The notes: generated from the sequence alone by a model not told the origin. Counted from the first letter of the stretch, positions 36,193 to 44,564 are shown. The stretch: DNA of 64,000 bases from CSP1-5 sp964558395 (GCA_964558395.1 CAZLDS010000009.1:1-64000); one strand, 5' to 3'. A program made the numbers and translations.

Positions 36193-36678
36193 ATGAGACA
36201 GAGCTTATTACACAGAATCCTTCCAGTGGCCGTGTCTGGCTTCGTGGCTATCTCGGTGGCACCGGCTCTGGCGGAAGAAGCTCCACGAGGGATCCGGACA
36301 ACGAGCGTCGGTCTGGTCTCCGTGCATGATGCAGAGTCGCAAAGAGCTATCGTCAATCTGCGGGGGGATCAGGTCATCATCCCAGGAAACGTGCCTCCGA
36401 AGGACCGCTTCATCTTACAACGGCTCATGAGCGTAGACGATCAATTGATCGTCTTTCTGTATAGCGATCCCAGATTCCAGACGCGCGTTGCCTATGTGGA
36501 AACGTACAACTTGAATGGCGAACTGCTGGAGATCGCGTGGTACGACCCCACTTCAGGTCTGAAAAGAGTTCGGGACGTCAATCTGGGTAACCAGGACGCC
36601 AAAGGGCCAGCCAGAATTCTGAAAACCCTTGTCCCAAGCGTCGCGAAAGTGATTAGAGAGCAGACGGGGGGAAAATAA
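36193..36678 (+). CDS. Secreted protein of unknown function
   Basis: 161 residues from ATG 36193 with a strong GGGAGGTG site. A signal peptide with cleavage after APALA (about residue 26) sends it to the periplasm or outside. The mature part has no Cys, several beta-type stretches (QVIIPGNVPP, QLIVFLYSDP, TRVAYVETYNLNGELLEIAWYD) and a basic C-terminal helix. I recognise no domain. It begins the run possibly driven by the sigma-54 promoter and overlaps the next small gene by one base (TAATG). Confidence 0.7.
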   Translation: MRQSLLHRILPVAVSGFVAISVAPALAEEAPRGIRTTSVGLVSVHDAESQRAIVNLRGDQVIIPGNVPPKDRFILQRLMSVDDQLIVFLYSDPRFQTRVAYVETYNLNGELLEIAWYDPTSGLKRVRDVNLGNQDAKGPARILKTLVPSVAKVIREQTGGK

Positions 36679-36812
36679 TGACTAACTTTGTCGCGTTTAT
36701 CCTGGGCGTCCTATTGGTCTGTCTCATCGTCGCGTGTATCCCGACGCAGGCCAAATTCACGCGACGCCGCTGCGGAACGTGCGGAATCGGCGTGCTACCC
36801 CGATGTGAATGA
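36678..36812 (+). CDS. 44-residue single-span membrane protein
   Basis: The ATG overlaps the TAA of the preceding gene, so translation is coupled. The frame gives an N-terminal hydrophobic helix (about residues 4-20) followed by a basic tail with RRRCGTCGIG, a CxxC that could bind metal or form a disulphide. No family recognised. The tight overlap is the main reason to believe it is real. Confidence 0.5.
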   Translation: MTNFVAFILGVLLVCLIVACIPTQAKFTRRRCGTCGIGVLPRCE

Positions 36813-36870
36813 GGTATTTGACAGGCTTGCGCAGGAGCGTGTTGCAACGTAACAGGGACGGATAAGTCCG

Positions 36871-37380
36871 ATGCCACAGTTTCTCGATGGAAATAGGCGG
36901 CGCCAGCGCCGCTGGGAAGCACGAGGGAGTCTTGGAGCACATGTTAGAGGGATCCCGAAGGCGTCCGTCGTCGACATCAGCCTGGCCGGGGTCCTGGTCG
37001 AACATGCGGAGACGATACGGCCCGGGACGATCTCGTTTGTGACCCTCTCTCTGCAGGGGCAACGGGGAGTCTTGAAGTGCCGAGTTATCCGATCGGTGGG
37101 GCACCGATACGAAGTTTGTCCGACGGGAGGGCGAGACATCCTGTATCGGACAGGCCTGGAGTTTCTAACTCCCTCCGAAGCATCCCTGGGACTCATCGAT
37201 AAATCCATCGACTTCGTCAACCACAATCCCCGACCGGCTATACTGCCCATCACGAAAAAACAACGGCGATCTTCCTGCGCTTGCCCGGCGGCACCGGCCC
37301 CTGAGCCTGCCATCGGGGTGGGGCGGGCTCAGGACAAAAAATACTTGACAAAGGCGAATAGGTGTATATACTCGCAATAA
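36871..37380 (+). CDS. PilZ-domain protein
   Basis: 169 residues. The PilZ core is at about 10-110: an Arg-rich start RRRQRRWEAR resembles the RxxxR motif, and VVDISLAGVLVE is the (D/N)xSxxG motif. Together these bind cyclic-di-GMP in the family. The C-terminal 40 residues look disordered; the last 12 codons overlap the marR promoter. It may link cyclic-di-GMP to the secreted protein encoded upstream. Confidence 0.7.
   Translation: MPQFLDGNRRRQRRWEARGSLGAHVRGIPKASVVDISLAGVLVEHAETIRPGTISFVTLSLQGQRGVLKCRVIRSVGHRYEVCPTGGRDILYRTGLEFLTPSEASLGLIDKSIDFVNHNPRPAILPITKKQRRSSCACPAAPAPEPAIGVGRAQDKKYLTKANRCIYSQ
37345..37372 (+). promoter_or_regulatory. Sigma-70 promoter and possible MarR site
   Basis: TTGACA (37345-37350), 16-bp spacer, TATACT (37367-37372): a strong promoter inside the end of the PilZ gene, 30 nt before marR. 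The word gtgtatatac (37362-37371) overlies the -10 box and recurs as gtgcatatac at 37925-37934 before the next gene, suggesting the regulator's own operator. Confidence 0.65.
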
Positions 37381-37402
37381 CGAATCAAGGGATCTGTGAA
37401 GG

Positions 37403-37906
37403 ATGGAACGAATGTTGAGCACGAGGGCGAAGGTGGCAAAGCCGAGGCGCGATAGAAGAGAGGGGCAAATGGGAAAGTTGGCAGAGGAGGGGCCGGAATG
37501 TGTCTGCTTCAACATTCGCAAGGCGGCGCGCGCGGTTACCCAATTGTATGACGAGGTATTCCGGCCGACTGGACTACGAGCCACGCAGCTCTCCATGTTG
37601 ACGGTCACGAATCGGCTGGGACCCATCACCGTGACTCGACTGGCGGAGGTGACAGTGACGGACCGCACCACATTGACACGAAACCTCAAGCTGCTCCAGA
37701 AGCGGGGCCTCATCCGGATCGAGCCAGGGAACGACCGGCGTGAGCGCGAGGTCACCCTGACGGACCGCGGCCGCACCGCGCTGGCTCGAGCGTACCCGTT
37801 GTGGAGGGAGGTTCAGTCCCAGGTGGCCCGAGGTCTAGGGCCTGCGAGGTTGCGTCGCCTGTTGTCGGATCTGAGGGATACCGTAACCCTGACACAGGCG
37901 GGCTAA
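37403..37906 (+). CDS. MarR-family transcriptional regulator
   Basis: A 167-residue winged-helix repressor. The recognition region reads LRATQLSMLTV, ITVTRLAEVTVTDRTTLTRNLKLLQKRGLI, then the wing GNDRREREVTLTDRG. The first 30 residues are basic and may not all be translated; a later Met at residue 23 (MGKLAEEG) is an alternative. It lies 62 bp ahead of the Fe-S/SCP2 gene in the same direction. Shared tatac words at both promoters suggest it controls itself and the following genes. Confidence 0.9.
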   Translation: MERMLSTRAKVAKPRRDRREGQMGKLAEEGPECVCFNIRKAARAVTQLYDEVFRPTGLRATQLSMLTVTNRLGPITVTRLAEVTVTDRTTLTRNLKLLQKRGLIRIEPGNDRREREVTLTDRGRTALARAYPLWREVQSQVARGLGPARLRRLLSDLRDTVTLTQAG

Positions 37907-37924
37907 TTTTTTTGGCAGATATAC

Positions 37925-37934
37925 GTGCATATAC
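37925..37934 (+). promoter_or_regulatory. Putative second MarR site
   Basis: gtgcatatac matches gtgtatatac at the marR promoter in 9 of 10 bases and lies in an AT-rich 62-bp gap before the Fe-S/SCP2 gene. Confidence 0.4.
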
Positions 37935-37968
37935 ATATAAATTCTCCGAGTGTGGAAAGGAGACGGTG

Positions 37969-39312
37969 ATGGTACAGCTCAGCGAGCACCCGACCGTGAG
38001 ACAGTTCTACGAGAACGGCGCCTCGCGGATGCCTTCGACGCCCGCTGCAAGACTCGATGCGGACCAGCTCCGGAGGATCTGCCGGAAGGCGGGCGCGGAC
38101 GACGTTGGCTTTGTCGAGATCGAGCGACCGGAGATCGCCGACCAGCGCGACGATATCCTGAGGTACTTTCCCCACACCAAGACCCTGATCAGTTTCGTCT
38201 GCCGGCTGACTCGCGAGCCCATTCGCAGTCCGGGCCGCTCCGTGGCCAACGTCGAGTTCCACCATACCGGGGACCACGTCAACGAGGTGGCCCATACAAT
38301 CGTTGCCATGCTTGAACGGCAAGGGGTTCGCGCCATCAACCCGGCCATGGGGTTTCCCATGGAGATGGACCGGTTCCCCGGCAAGATCTGGGTCGTCTCG
38401 CATAAGCCCGTGGCGGTTGCAGCCGGACTGGGTCACATGGGGATTCACCGGAACGTGATCCATCCAAGGTTTGGAAATTTCATCCTGCTGGGTACGGTTC
38501 TGATGGAAGCAGAGGTTACTCGGTACGATCACCCCATCGACTACAATCCGTGCCTGGAGTGCAAGTTGTGCGTGTCCGCCTGTCCCGTTGGGGCCATAGG
38601 TGCCGATGGCTACTTCAATTTTTCGTCGTGTTACACACATAACTATCGCGAGTTCATGGGGGGATTTACGGACTGGGTGGAAAACGTTGCCGACAGCCGG
38701 GATGCGTGGGATTACCGAAAGAAGGTGAGCGGGCCCGAATCGGTGTCCATGTGGCAGAGCCTCTCGTACGGCGCCAACTATAAAGCCGCGTACTGCATGG
38801 CCGTGTGCCCCGCCGGAGAGGATGTCATCGGTCCGTTCCTCACGGATAGGAAACGCCATTTGGAGGACGTTGTCCGACCGCTACAGAACAAGACGGAAAC
38901 GGTCTATGTCGTTCCGGGATCCGATGCGGAAGCCCATGTGACCCGTCGGTTTCCCCACAAGAATCCCAAGCAGGTTGGGAACGGGCTCCGGCCGCAGTCA
39001 ATTCGCGGATTCCTCGACGGATTCTCCCTGGTATTCCAGCGCCACGAGTCCGAGGGTCTCGATGCCACTTACCATTTCACGTTCACGGGTGAGGAGGAAG
39101 CAAAGGGGAGCGTGGTCATCCGCAATAAGACGCTCCAAGTGCACAATGGTCACGTCGGAACGGCGGATATCCATATCACCGCCGATAGCCGCACCTGGCT
39201 CCAATTTCTGGCGAAGGAGAAAAACATTGTATGGGCTCTTCTCCTGGGAAAGATCCGCGTCAAGGGCCCCATCCGCTTGTTGAGGGCCTTCGGTCGCTGC
39301 TTCCCCTCGTAG
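37969..39312 (+). CDS. QueG-like Fe-S protein fused to an SCP2 sterol-carrier domain
   Basis: 447 residues from ATG 37969, with AAAGGAG 5-11 nt upstream; the open frame continues back into marR. The N-terminal part (about 20-330) resembles epoxyqueuosine-reductase/reductive-dehalogenase C-terminal regions. One complete 4Fe-4S motif is CLECKLCVSACPVG, and partial second-cluster ligands are FSSC and CMAVCPAGED. The C-terminal 100 residues look like an SCP2 lipid-binding domain (FTFTGEEEAKGSVVIRNKTLQVHNGH). No Tat or Sec signal is visible, so it is cytoplasmic. It may reduce a hydrophobic substrate held by SCP2; this is inference. Confidence 0.8.
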   Translation: MVQLSEHPTVRQFYENGASRMPSTPAARLDADQLRRICRKAGADDVGFVEIERPEIADQRDDILRYFPHTKTLISFVCRLTREPIRSPGRSVANVEFHHTGDHVNEVAHTIVAMLERQGVRAINPAMGFPMEMDRFPGKIWVVSHKPVAVAAGLGHMGIHRNVIHPRFGNFILLGTVLMEAEVTRYDHPIDYNPCLECKLCVSACPVGAIGADGYFNFSSCYTHNYREFMGGFTDWVENVADSRDAWDYRKKVSGPESVSMWQSLSYGANYKAAYCMAVCPAGEDVIGPFLTDRKRHLEDVVRPLQNKTETVYVVPGSDAEAHVTRRFPHKNPKQVGNGLRPQSIRGFLDGFSLVFQRHESEGLDATYHFTFTGEEEAKGSVVIRNKTLQVHNGHVGTADIHITADSRTWLQFLAKEKNIVWALLLGKIRVKGPIRLLRAFGRCFPS

Positions 39313-39459
39313 TCTGAAGTCGGTGGACGTTGGGGAGGGAAGGCACCGGGTGCAGGAGAACAATCCACACATATGATCGGTTCAGGGCGCGTCAACCGAT
39401 TTGGCAGTCTCGTTTCCGCGGAATCCTGTGATCCCTTCATGAGATAAGGAGGAACAATC

Positions 39460-40233
39460 ATGTCGGAGCCGACGTACACTATTTCCCCTCACAGCAGGGA
39501 GTTTGAGCCGAGTCCGCGGTGGGTGCGCGTCTATTTCAACAACCAGCTCATTGCTGATAGCAAAAACATGATGTTGCTCCGTGAAACCAACCATCTGCCA
39601 ATCTACTATTTCCCGAAACAAGATGTGCGGATGGACTGTCTGCAACCGAGTGACCATAGGACGCATTCTGATCACAAGGGCGACGGCGTCTTTTGGCACG
39701 TACAGGTCGGCAGCAAGATCGCGCAGGATGCCGCCTTCACCTTTCGGAACTCGCCGAGTAACGGCCCGAAGCTGGTAGACTTTGTTGCGTTCGCATGGGA
39801 CAAGATGGATGCCTGGTTCGAAGAGAACGAGGAGGTCTTTTTTTACGCGCGCGATCCGTATAAACGGGTCGATGTAGTACAGAGCTCTCGTCATATCAAG
39901 GTTGCGGTCGACGACATCACCATAGGAGAGACCAAACGGCCCTCGCTGTTGTTCGAGACGGGTTTGCCGACGCGGTACTACATGCCGAAACACGACGTGC
40001 GCATGGACTTGCTGGAACGATCAGGAACAGTGTCGCGTTGCCCGTATAAAGGCGAGGCGAATCTCTACTCGATCAAGATCGGCGAAACACGGCACGAGGG
40101 CCTCGCATGGATTTACCGCTATCCGACGGTGGAGTGTGCAAAAATCCAAGGACTGGTTGGCTTCCTCAACGAAAAGATTGACATGTACGAGGATGGCAAA
40201 ATGTTGCCTCGACCAAAGACAATTTGGTCATGA
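39460..40233 (+). CDS. Tandem DUF427 protein
   Basis: A 257-residue protein with two DUF427 domains. The first has VRVYFNNQLIADSKNMMLLRETNHLPIYYFP with DVRMDCL, the second HIKVAVDDITIGETKRPSLLFETGLPTRYYMP with HDVRMDLL. Each continues to a YKGxA- or HKG-type turn and an Asp/Trp-rich end. Function is not established for the family. A strong AGGAGG site lies 7 nt before the ATG. It lies between the Fe-S/SCP2 gene and enoyl-CoA hydratase. Confidence 0.88.
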   Translation: MSEPTYTISPHSREFEPSPRWVRVYFNNQLIADSKNMMLLRETNHLPIYYFPKQDVRMDCLQPSDHRTHSDHKGDGVFWHVQVGSKIAQDAAFTFRNSPSNGPKLVDFVAFAWDKMDAWFEENEEVFFYARDPYKRVDVVQSSRHIKVAVDDITIGETKRPSLLFETGLPTRYYMPKHDVRMDLLERSGTVSRCPYKGEANLYSIKIGETRHEGLAWIYRYPTVECAKIQGLVGFLNEKIDMYEDGKMLPRPKTIWS

Positions 40234-40296
40234 GGGGTAGTATTTGCCGGGGCTCGAGCGAACGGGCAAAGAGTCGGAAAAGGGAGGAGCGCGAAC

Positions 40297-41067
40297 ATGA
40301 CATACGACAATCTGCTCTATGAGATTGCTGATGGGGTTGCCACGATTACTGTGAATCGGCCCAAGGTGTTGAATGCCCTGAACCGTGCCACCATAAGGGA
40401 GCTGGAAGCGGCCTTGACGGCGGCGCGGGACGACGCCAGCGTCCGGGTCGTGATCCTCACCGGTGCGGGCGACAAAGCGTTTATCGCCGGGGCTGATGTC
40501 AGCGAGCTTCACGAGTTGCCCGCAAGCGGGGCTTTGTGGGGGCGGCACGCCCTTCCCACGTTGATTCTGGGCCTCGGCAAGCCCGTGATCGCCGCCGTGA
40601 ATGGCTACTGCTTCGGCGGCGGCTTCGAGCTGGTCTATGCTTGCACCCCGGCCTACGCGGCCGAAGGGGCCAAGTTCGCGCAGCCCGAGGTTAACCTGGG
40701 CCTCAACCCCTTATGGGGCGCCACCCAGCAGCTGCCATCCCTCGTAGGAAAAAAGAAGGCCATGGAACTGTTGCTCTTCGGGGAGATGTTCGATGCCGCC
40801 GAGGCCCTGCAACTGGGGATCGTCAACGGCGTGGTGTCGGGCAAAGAGTTGATGTCTGCAGTGCGGTCGGTGGCCACCGACCTGGCAACCAAGGCGCCGA
40901 TAGCCATGAAAGTCATCATGGAGTGCGTCCGGCAGGCTGGCGACGTGACCCTGGAGCAAGGGATGGATTTTGAAGCCAAGAACTTTGGGGTCTTGCGGGA
41001 CACCGAGGACTTCGTTGAGGGCACAAAGGCCTTCCTGGAAAAGCGCCGGCCCCAGTTTCGCGGTTGA
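40297..41067 (+). CDS. Enoyl-CoA hydratase/isomerase family protein
   Basis: A 256-residue crotonase-fold enzyme. The oxyanion loops are FIAGADVSEL and AAVNGYCFGGGFEL. The catalytic positions are Glu in the region PEVNLGLNP; only one of the two usual Glu residues is clear (the first lies where FGGGFELVYAC reads), so hydratase versus isomerase cannot be decided. It follows the DUF427 gene by 63 bp, with AGGAG upstream. Confidence 0.9.
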   Translation: MTYDNLLYEIADGVATITVNRPKVLNALNRATIRELEAALTAARDDASVRVVILTGAGDKAFIAGADVSELHELPASGALWGRHALPTLILGLGKPVIAAVNGYCFGGGFELVYACTPAYAAEGAKFAQPEVNLGLNPLWGATQQLPSLVGKKKAMELLLFGEMFDAAEALQLGIVNGVVSGKELMSAVRSVATDLATKAPIAMKVIMECVRQAGDVTLEQGMDFEAKNFGVLRDTEDFVEGTKAFLEKRRPQFRG

Positions 41068-41186
41068 TGACTCCCGCAAGGGCTCCCGCTGTAACCTTTG
41101 TGGGCCATTCTGCATCTAACGGGATGCGGGAAGACACAGAACCAGGTAGAGGGAATCACAGACATCGAGCAAGACGGGAGGAAACC

Positions 41187-41351
41187 GTGAAACTCTGGTA
41201 CGTGATGTTTATCCTCAGTTTCATCACAATATACGGGACCTTGGGCCTCTTGGTCTTGGGGAGCGTGGTGTACGAGAAGGTCAGGACCTCGAGGGACAAC
41301 CATCGTCCAAAACCGCTCGGGAGAGGCACGCCCGGCCCATGTGCATGTTGA
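41187..41351 (+). CDS. 54-residue single-span membrane protein
   Basis: A GTG at 41187 lies 3 nt after a textbook GGGAGGAAA site. The product has one hydrophobic helix (about residues 3-28, WYVMFILSFITIYG onward) and a basic, Pro/Gly-rich tail ending CAC. No family known. An in-frame extension upstream to 41064 exists but lacks a site. Confidence 0.55.
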   Translation: MKLWYVMFILSFITIYGTLGLLVLGSVVYEKVRTSRDNHRPKPLGRGTPGPCAC

Positions 41352-41404
41352 AGATCATATAGGCGAACCGATCTCTTTTTTGTGAATAGAGGGAGGAACA
41401 TCCT

Positions 41405-41473
41405 ATGGGGATGACCATAGTGCTGTGGCTACTCGCGGTGCTGCTGATCGCCTCATGGGTCGGCGAGAGCTAA
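41405..41473 (+). CDS. 22-residue membrane peptide
   Basis: ATG 41405 follows GGGAGG at good spacing. The product is almost entirely a single hydrophobic helix (MTIVLWLLAVLLIASWV) ending GES. It lies 37 bp before the thioredoxin gene. Ribosome site quality and helix composition suggest a real micro-protein, though such short frames arise by chance. Confidence 0.4.
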   Translation: MGMTIVLWLLAVLLIASWVGES

Positions 41474-41510
41474 CGGAAAGGACGCGCTCTAAAATCAGGA
41501 GGAGAGAATC

Positions 41511-41852
41511 ATGGCAAGTGACACCACGTATGTGACGCTGACGAAAGATAGCTTCGATAGCGAAGTACTGAAGAGTACCGAGCCAGTGTTGGTGGATTTT
41601 TGGGCAGAGTGGTGCGGCCCGTGTCATCAGATTGCCGCGACCATTGAAGAACTGGCGGCGGAGTTCGAAGGCCGCGCCAAAGTGGGCAAGCTGAATGTAG
41701 ACGACAATGCGCCCCTAGCCGCCCAGTATGGCATTTGGTCGATCCCGTCGCTGCTCCTCTTCAAGGATGGTCAGGTGGTGGATCAGGTCATCGGCGTGGT
41801 GCCAAAGCGGGTGCTGGCTGACAAGCTTGATGGCCTCCTGCGCCCAGCGTAA
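41511..41852 (+). CDS. trxA: Thioredoxin
   Basis: A 113-residue cytoplasmic thioredoxin with the active site WCGPCH (about residues 34-39), cis-Pro in WSIPSLLLF and typical length. It reduces protein disulphides. GGAGGAGAG lies before the ATG. Whether this is the main thioredoxin or a specialised copy is not readable. Confidence 0.94.
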   Translation: MASDTTYVTLTKDSFDSEVLKSTEPVLVDFWAEWCGPCHQIAATIEELAAEFEGRAKVGKLNVDDNAPLAAQYGIWSIPSLLLFKDGQVVDQVIGVVPKRVLADKLDGLLRPA

Positions 41853-42051
41853 AGCATGGAGCAGGATAGATATTCTGCAAATGGGGCCGTGATCTATCGG
41901 CTTTCGAAGGCGTGGCCTTTTCTCATGCCAAGCATCGATCCCTGGTCATTGGCGGGACACCCCGACCGGTCGAGCGGAGGGTATTGATATACTATAGTGA
42001 CTGCTCGGGATGCCCTCAGCAATGGAGTCCACCAAAGGAGGCTGAACCTTA

Positions 42052-43086
42052 ATGACTGAAGCGACGGAGCGTTTAGTGAGACTTTTGGCGGGCGGGCAGG
42101 TGCAGCCCGGCGGCAATGGAGACTTGGGTCGGCCTGTTCGTCCGGACAGGGACGAAGATCCGCTCGACGCGTATTCCCGTGCCGTCGTCGGGGTGGTGGA
42201 GAAGGTCGGTCCTGCGGTGGTCAGTATCGGGGTGAAGAAGCGCGTCCGCTCGCCGCGCTTCGGTCAGGAGGGGGCGGGGTCGGGTGTCATCCTCGCCTCG
42301 GACGGCTTCGTGCTCACAAACCACCACGTGGTCGAGGGGGCGGAAGATGTCCAGGTGCACCTCACGGACGGGCGGAGCTTCTCGGCCCACCTGGTGGGGA
42401 GCGATCCGGCAACCGACCTGGCTGTCGTCCGCGCCGAGGCGAGCAACCTGCCGGCGGCAGAGTTGGGGAGTTCTGATTCGCTGCGGGTGGGTCAGTTGGT
42501 CATCGCGATCGGCAATCCGCTCGGATTCCAAAGCACGGTCTCGACCGGGGTCATTTCCGCCCTTGGTCGGGCCCTCCGCAGCCAGTCCGGCCGGCTGATC
42601 GAGAATGTGATTCAGACGGATGTAGCACTGAATCCGGGGAACTCCGGGGGGCCGCTGGTGGACAGCCGGGGACATGTGATCGGCATCAATACGGCGATGA
42701 TCTTCATGGCCCAGGGCATCAGTTTCGCAGTCCCGGTAAATACAGTGAAGTGGGTGGTAGGCGAGTTGGTTAGACGCGGGAAAGTCCGGCGCGCCTATCT
42801 GGGGATTGCCGGACAGGTCCGACCGATTGGTCGCCGGGTCCAGCGCCATTTGGACTTGCAGATTTCCATGGGTGTTGAAGTCGTTTTGGTGGAGGACCGG
42901 GGCCCGGCGAATCAGGCCGGAGTCCGCGAGGGGGACCTGATCCTCAGTGTGAACGGAAAGAGTGTCGGCAGCGTGGACGACGTCCATCGTCTTCTGACGG
43001 GCTGGCCAGCCGGCTCGCCCCTCGGCCTGACGATTCTCCGAAACGGCGATCGTCTCCACGTGCAAGTCATCCCCGGCGAAATGTAA
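42052..43086 (+). CDS. HtrA/DegP-like serine protease (S1C) with PDZ domain
   Basis: 344 residues. The triad is visible: His in LTNHHVVEGA, Asp in DPATDLAVVR, Ser in NPGNSGGPL. One PDZ domain occupies about residues 240-344 (AYLGIAG, then NQAGVREGDLILSVNG). Unlike most HtrA proteins, the N-terminus (MTEATERLVRLLAGG) has no signal peptide or membrane helix, so it may act in the cytoplasm or the true start may be further upstream; no such start is evident. prmA follows 4 bp later. Confidence 0.92.
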   Translation: MTEATERLVRLLAGGQVQPGGNGDLGRPVRPDRDEDPLDAYSRAVVGVVEKVGPAVVSIGVKKRVRSPRFGQEGAGSGVILASDGFVLTNHHVVEGAEDVQVHLTDGRSFSAHLVGSDPATDLAVVRAEASNLPAAELGSSDSLRVGQLVIAIGNPLGFQSTVSTGVISALGRALRSQSGRLIENVIQTDVALNPGNSGGPLVDSRGHVIGINTAMIFMAQGISFAVPVNTVKWVVGELVRRGKVRRAYLGIAGQVRPIGRRVQRHLDLQISMGVEVVLVEDRGPANQAGVREGDLILSVNGKSVGSVDDVHRLLTGWPAGSPLGLTILRNGDRLHVQVIPGEM

Positions 43087-43089
43087 CTG

Positions 43090-44052
43090 GTGTCGTGGCG
43101 CGGGCGGGGGACTGTGGGGAAACGGTACGTCGAACTGATCGTGACCGCCACGCCCGAGACGGTGGAGGCGTGCGCTGATTTCCTCTTTGGCGAGGGGGCC
43201 CTTGGCCTCGTCTTGGAGGATCCCTCCGACGGCGCAGCGGAAATCCTCATCCGCGCGAGCTTCCCTGGACGCTCGCCCATTGATCCAATCCTCAATCGAC
43301 TGACGGCATATCAGCAGGCTCTCGCGGCGCTCGACTTTCCCGGTGCAGTGGGGCGGATTGAGGTCCGCGAGATACCTCCCGCCGACTGGGCGCAAAGTTG
43401 GAAGGCGCACTTCAAGCCTCTTGCCGTCGGCAAACGCCTGATCATTGCTCCGCCCTGGGATGGCGGCCCGTTTCCGGAGGATCGATTGCTGATCCGGATC
43501 AACCCTGGGATGAGTTTCGGTACGGGCCATCACGCCACAACGCGGATGTGTCTCGAAGCACTCGAGGCCTTCATCGCGCAGTGGGCGGAGACCAGGGGAC
43601 CCGAAGTGCTAGACGTGGGGACGGGGGCCGGGATCCTGGCGATTGCTGGAGCAGTGCTCGGGGCGGAGTCCGTCGTCGCCATCGATACCGACCCCGAGGC
43701 GTGCGAGGCGGCAGCACGCAACGTGTCCCTCAACAAGGTGCAGGACCGGCTCCGGATCTCCCATGCAGGGGTTGAGAGTATCGATCCTGAGACGCGGTTC
43801 GACTTGGCCGTTGCGAACCTCGATGCGAAGACCCTCAGTGCACTTTTGACGCCCCTCTCGACCCTTCTTCGCCCCCAGGGTCGGCTGATCGCTTCAGGAC
43901 TCCTGGCAGAGGAGGAGGAGGCAGTCGCCGCCACGGCCCGAGCCTGCCGGCTTGACGTCACGGCGACCCAATCGGATGGCGAGTGGGTCTGTCTGCTGTT
44001 GAGGTCCAGCCGGTCGGAAAGTGTCCCCCCCGAAAAAGCAAGCGCCGCCTGA
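43090..44052 (+). CDS. prmA: Ribosomal protein L11 methyltransferase
   Basis: A 320-residue SAM-dependent enzyme methylating L11. The SAM loop is VLDVGTGAGILAIAGAVLGA, followed by AIDTDPEACEAA and VANLDAKTL. The N-terminal substrate domain starts KRYVELIVTATPET. The annotated GTG 43090 has no ribosome site; a GTG at 43114 follows GGCGGGGG and is the likelier start (312 residues). Its last codons form half of the hsp20 terminator hairpin. Confidence 0.93.
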   Translation: MSWRGRGTVGKRYVELIVTATPETVEACADFLFGEGALGLVLEDPSDGAAEILIRASFPGRSPIDPILNRLTAYQQALAALDFPGAVGRIEVREIPPADWAQSWKAHFKPLAVGKRLIIAPPWDGGPFPEDRLLIRINPGMSFGTGHHATTRMCLEALEAFIAQWAETRGPEVLDVGTGAGILAIAGAVLGAESVVAIDTDPEACEAAARNVSLNKVQDRLRISHAGVESIDPETRFDLAVANLDAKTLSALLTPLSTLLRPQGRLIASGLLAEEEEAVAATARACRLDVTATQSDGEWVCLLLRSSRSESVPPEKASAA

Positions 44053-44074
44053 CGCGTGGTCAAGCGGCGCTTGC
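44038..44074 (-). terminator. Intrinsic terminator for hsp20, overlapping prmA
   Basis: A perfect 11-bp inverted repeat (44038-44048 with 44064-44074) has a 15-nt loop. On the minus strand it is followed by TTTTTC, giving an intrinsic terminator for the hsp20 transcript; on the plus strand there is no T run. Confidence 0.75.
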
Positions 44075-44096
44075 GGCAAGTATCAAAGGGACTCGC

Positions 44097-44564
44097 TTAC
44101 TTTGCCTCACCGGCCTTGACGTCGATCGCGACCTTCTTCGCGGCGAGGGCCTTTTTCAGAGGCACCGTGACCTCCAGGAAGCCCTTGTCATACCGGGCAT
44201 TGATCTTCTCGGTGTCGGCCCCCTCGGGGAGCATCACGGTCCGTTCGAACCGGCCATGGGCGATCTCACGCAGATAGTAGCCTGCTTCCTTCTTCTCTTC
44301 AGTGGTCTTTCGCTCGCCCTTGATCGTCAGCCGATTCTCAACCACGGACACGTCGACGTCCTTCGGATCGATCCCGGGCAGCTCGGCGCGGACATGGAAC
44401 TGGCCGTCTTCAGCATAAGCCTCAATGGCCGGGACAAACCTTTCATTGATCTCCGGCCGCGGCCACCAATCGCGCCCAGTGAAAAAGCGATCGAAGAGCC
44501 GATCGAGATCCCGGTGAAGCGTGGTCATCCCCTCAAACGGATACCATCGACGAACGGGTAACAT
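44097..44564 (-). CDS. Small heat-shock protein (Hsp20/alpha-crystallin)
   Basis: 155 residues, begin MLPVRRWYPFEGMTTLHRDLDRLFD. The alpha-crystallin domain spans about 45-140, with PAIEAYAEDGQFHVRAELPG and ends at the GFLEVTVPLKK strand; the following VAIDVKAG holds the C-terminal anchor region. It is a second, more typical Hsp20 than the one at 13239. Alone in its transcript, it has a clear promoter 5' and terminator 3'. Confidence 0.95.
   Translation of the reverse strand: MLPVRRWYPFEGMTTLHRDLDRLFDRFFTGRDWWPRPEINERFVPAIEAYAEDGQFHVRAELPGIDPKDVDVSVVENRLTIKGERKTTEEKKEAGYYLREIAHGRFERTVMLPEGADTEKINARYDKGFLEVTVPLKKALAAKKVAIDVKAGEAK

Noticed and set aside
39380..39410. Sigma-54-like TTGGCAG word before the DUF427 gene
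   Set aside because: No GC 10 bp after the GG, and too many mismatches.
42073..43533. Long antisense frame opposite the HtrA-like gene and prmA
   Set aside because: Shadow of two well-supported genes; antisense frames stay open in GC-rich coding DNA.
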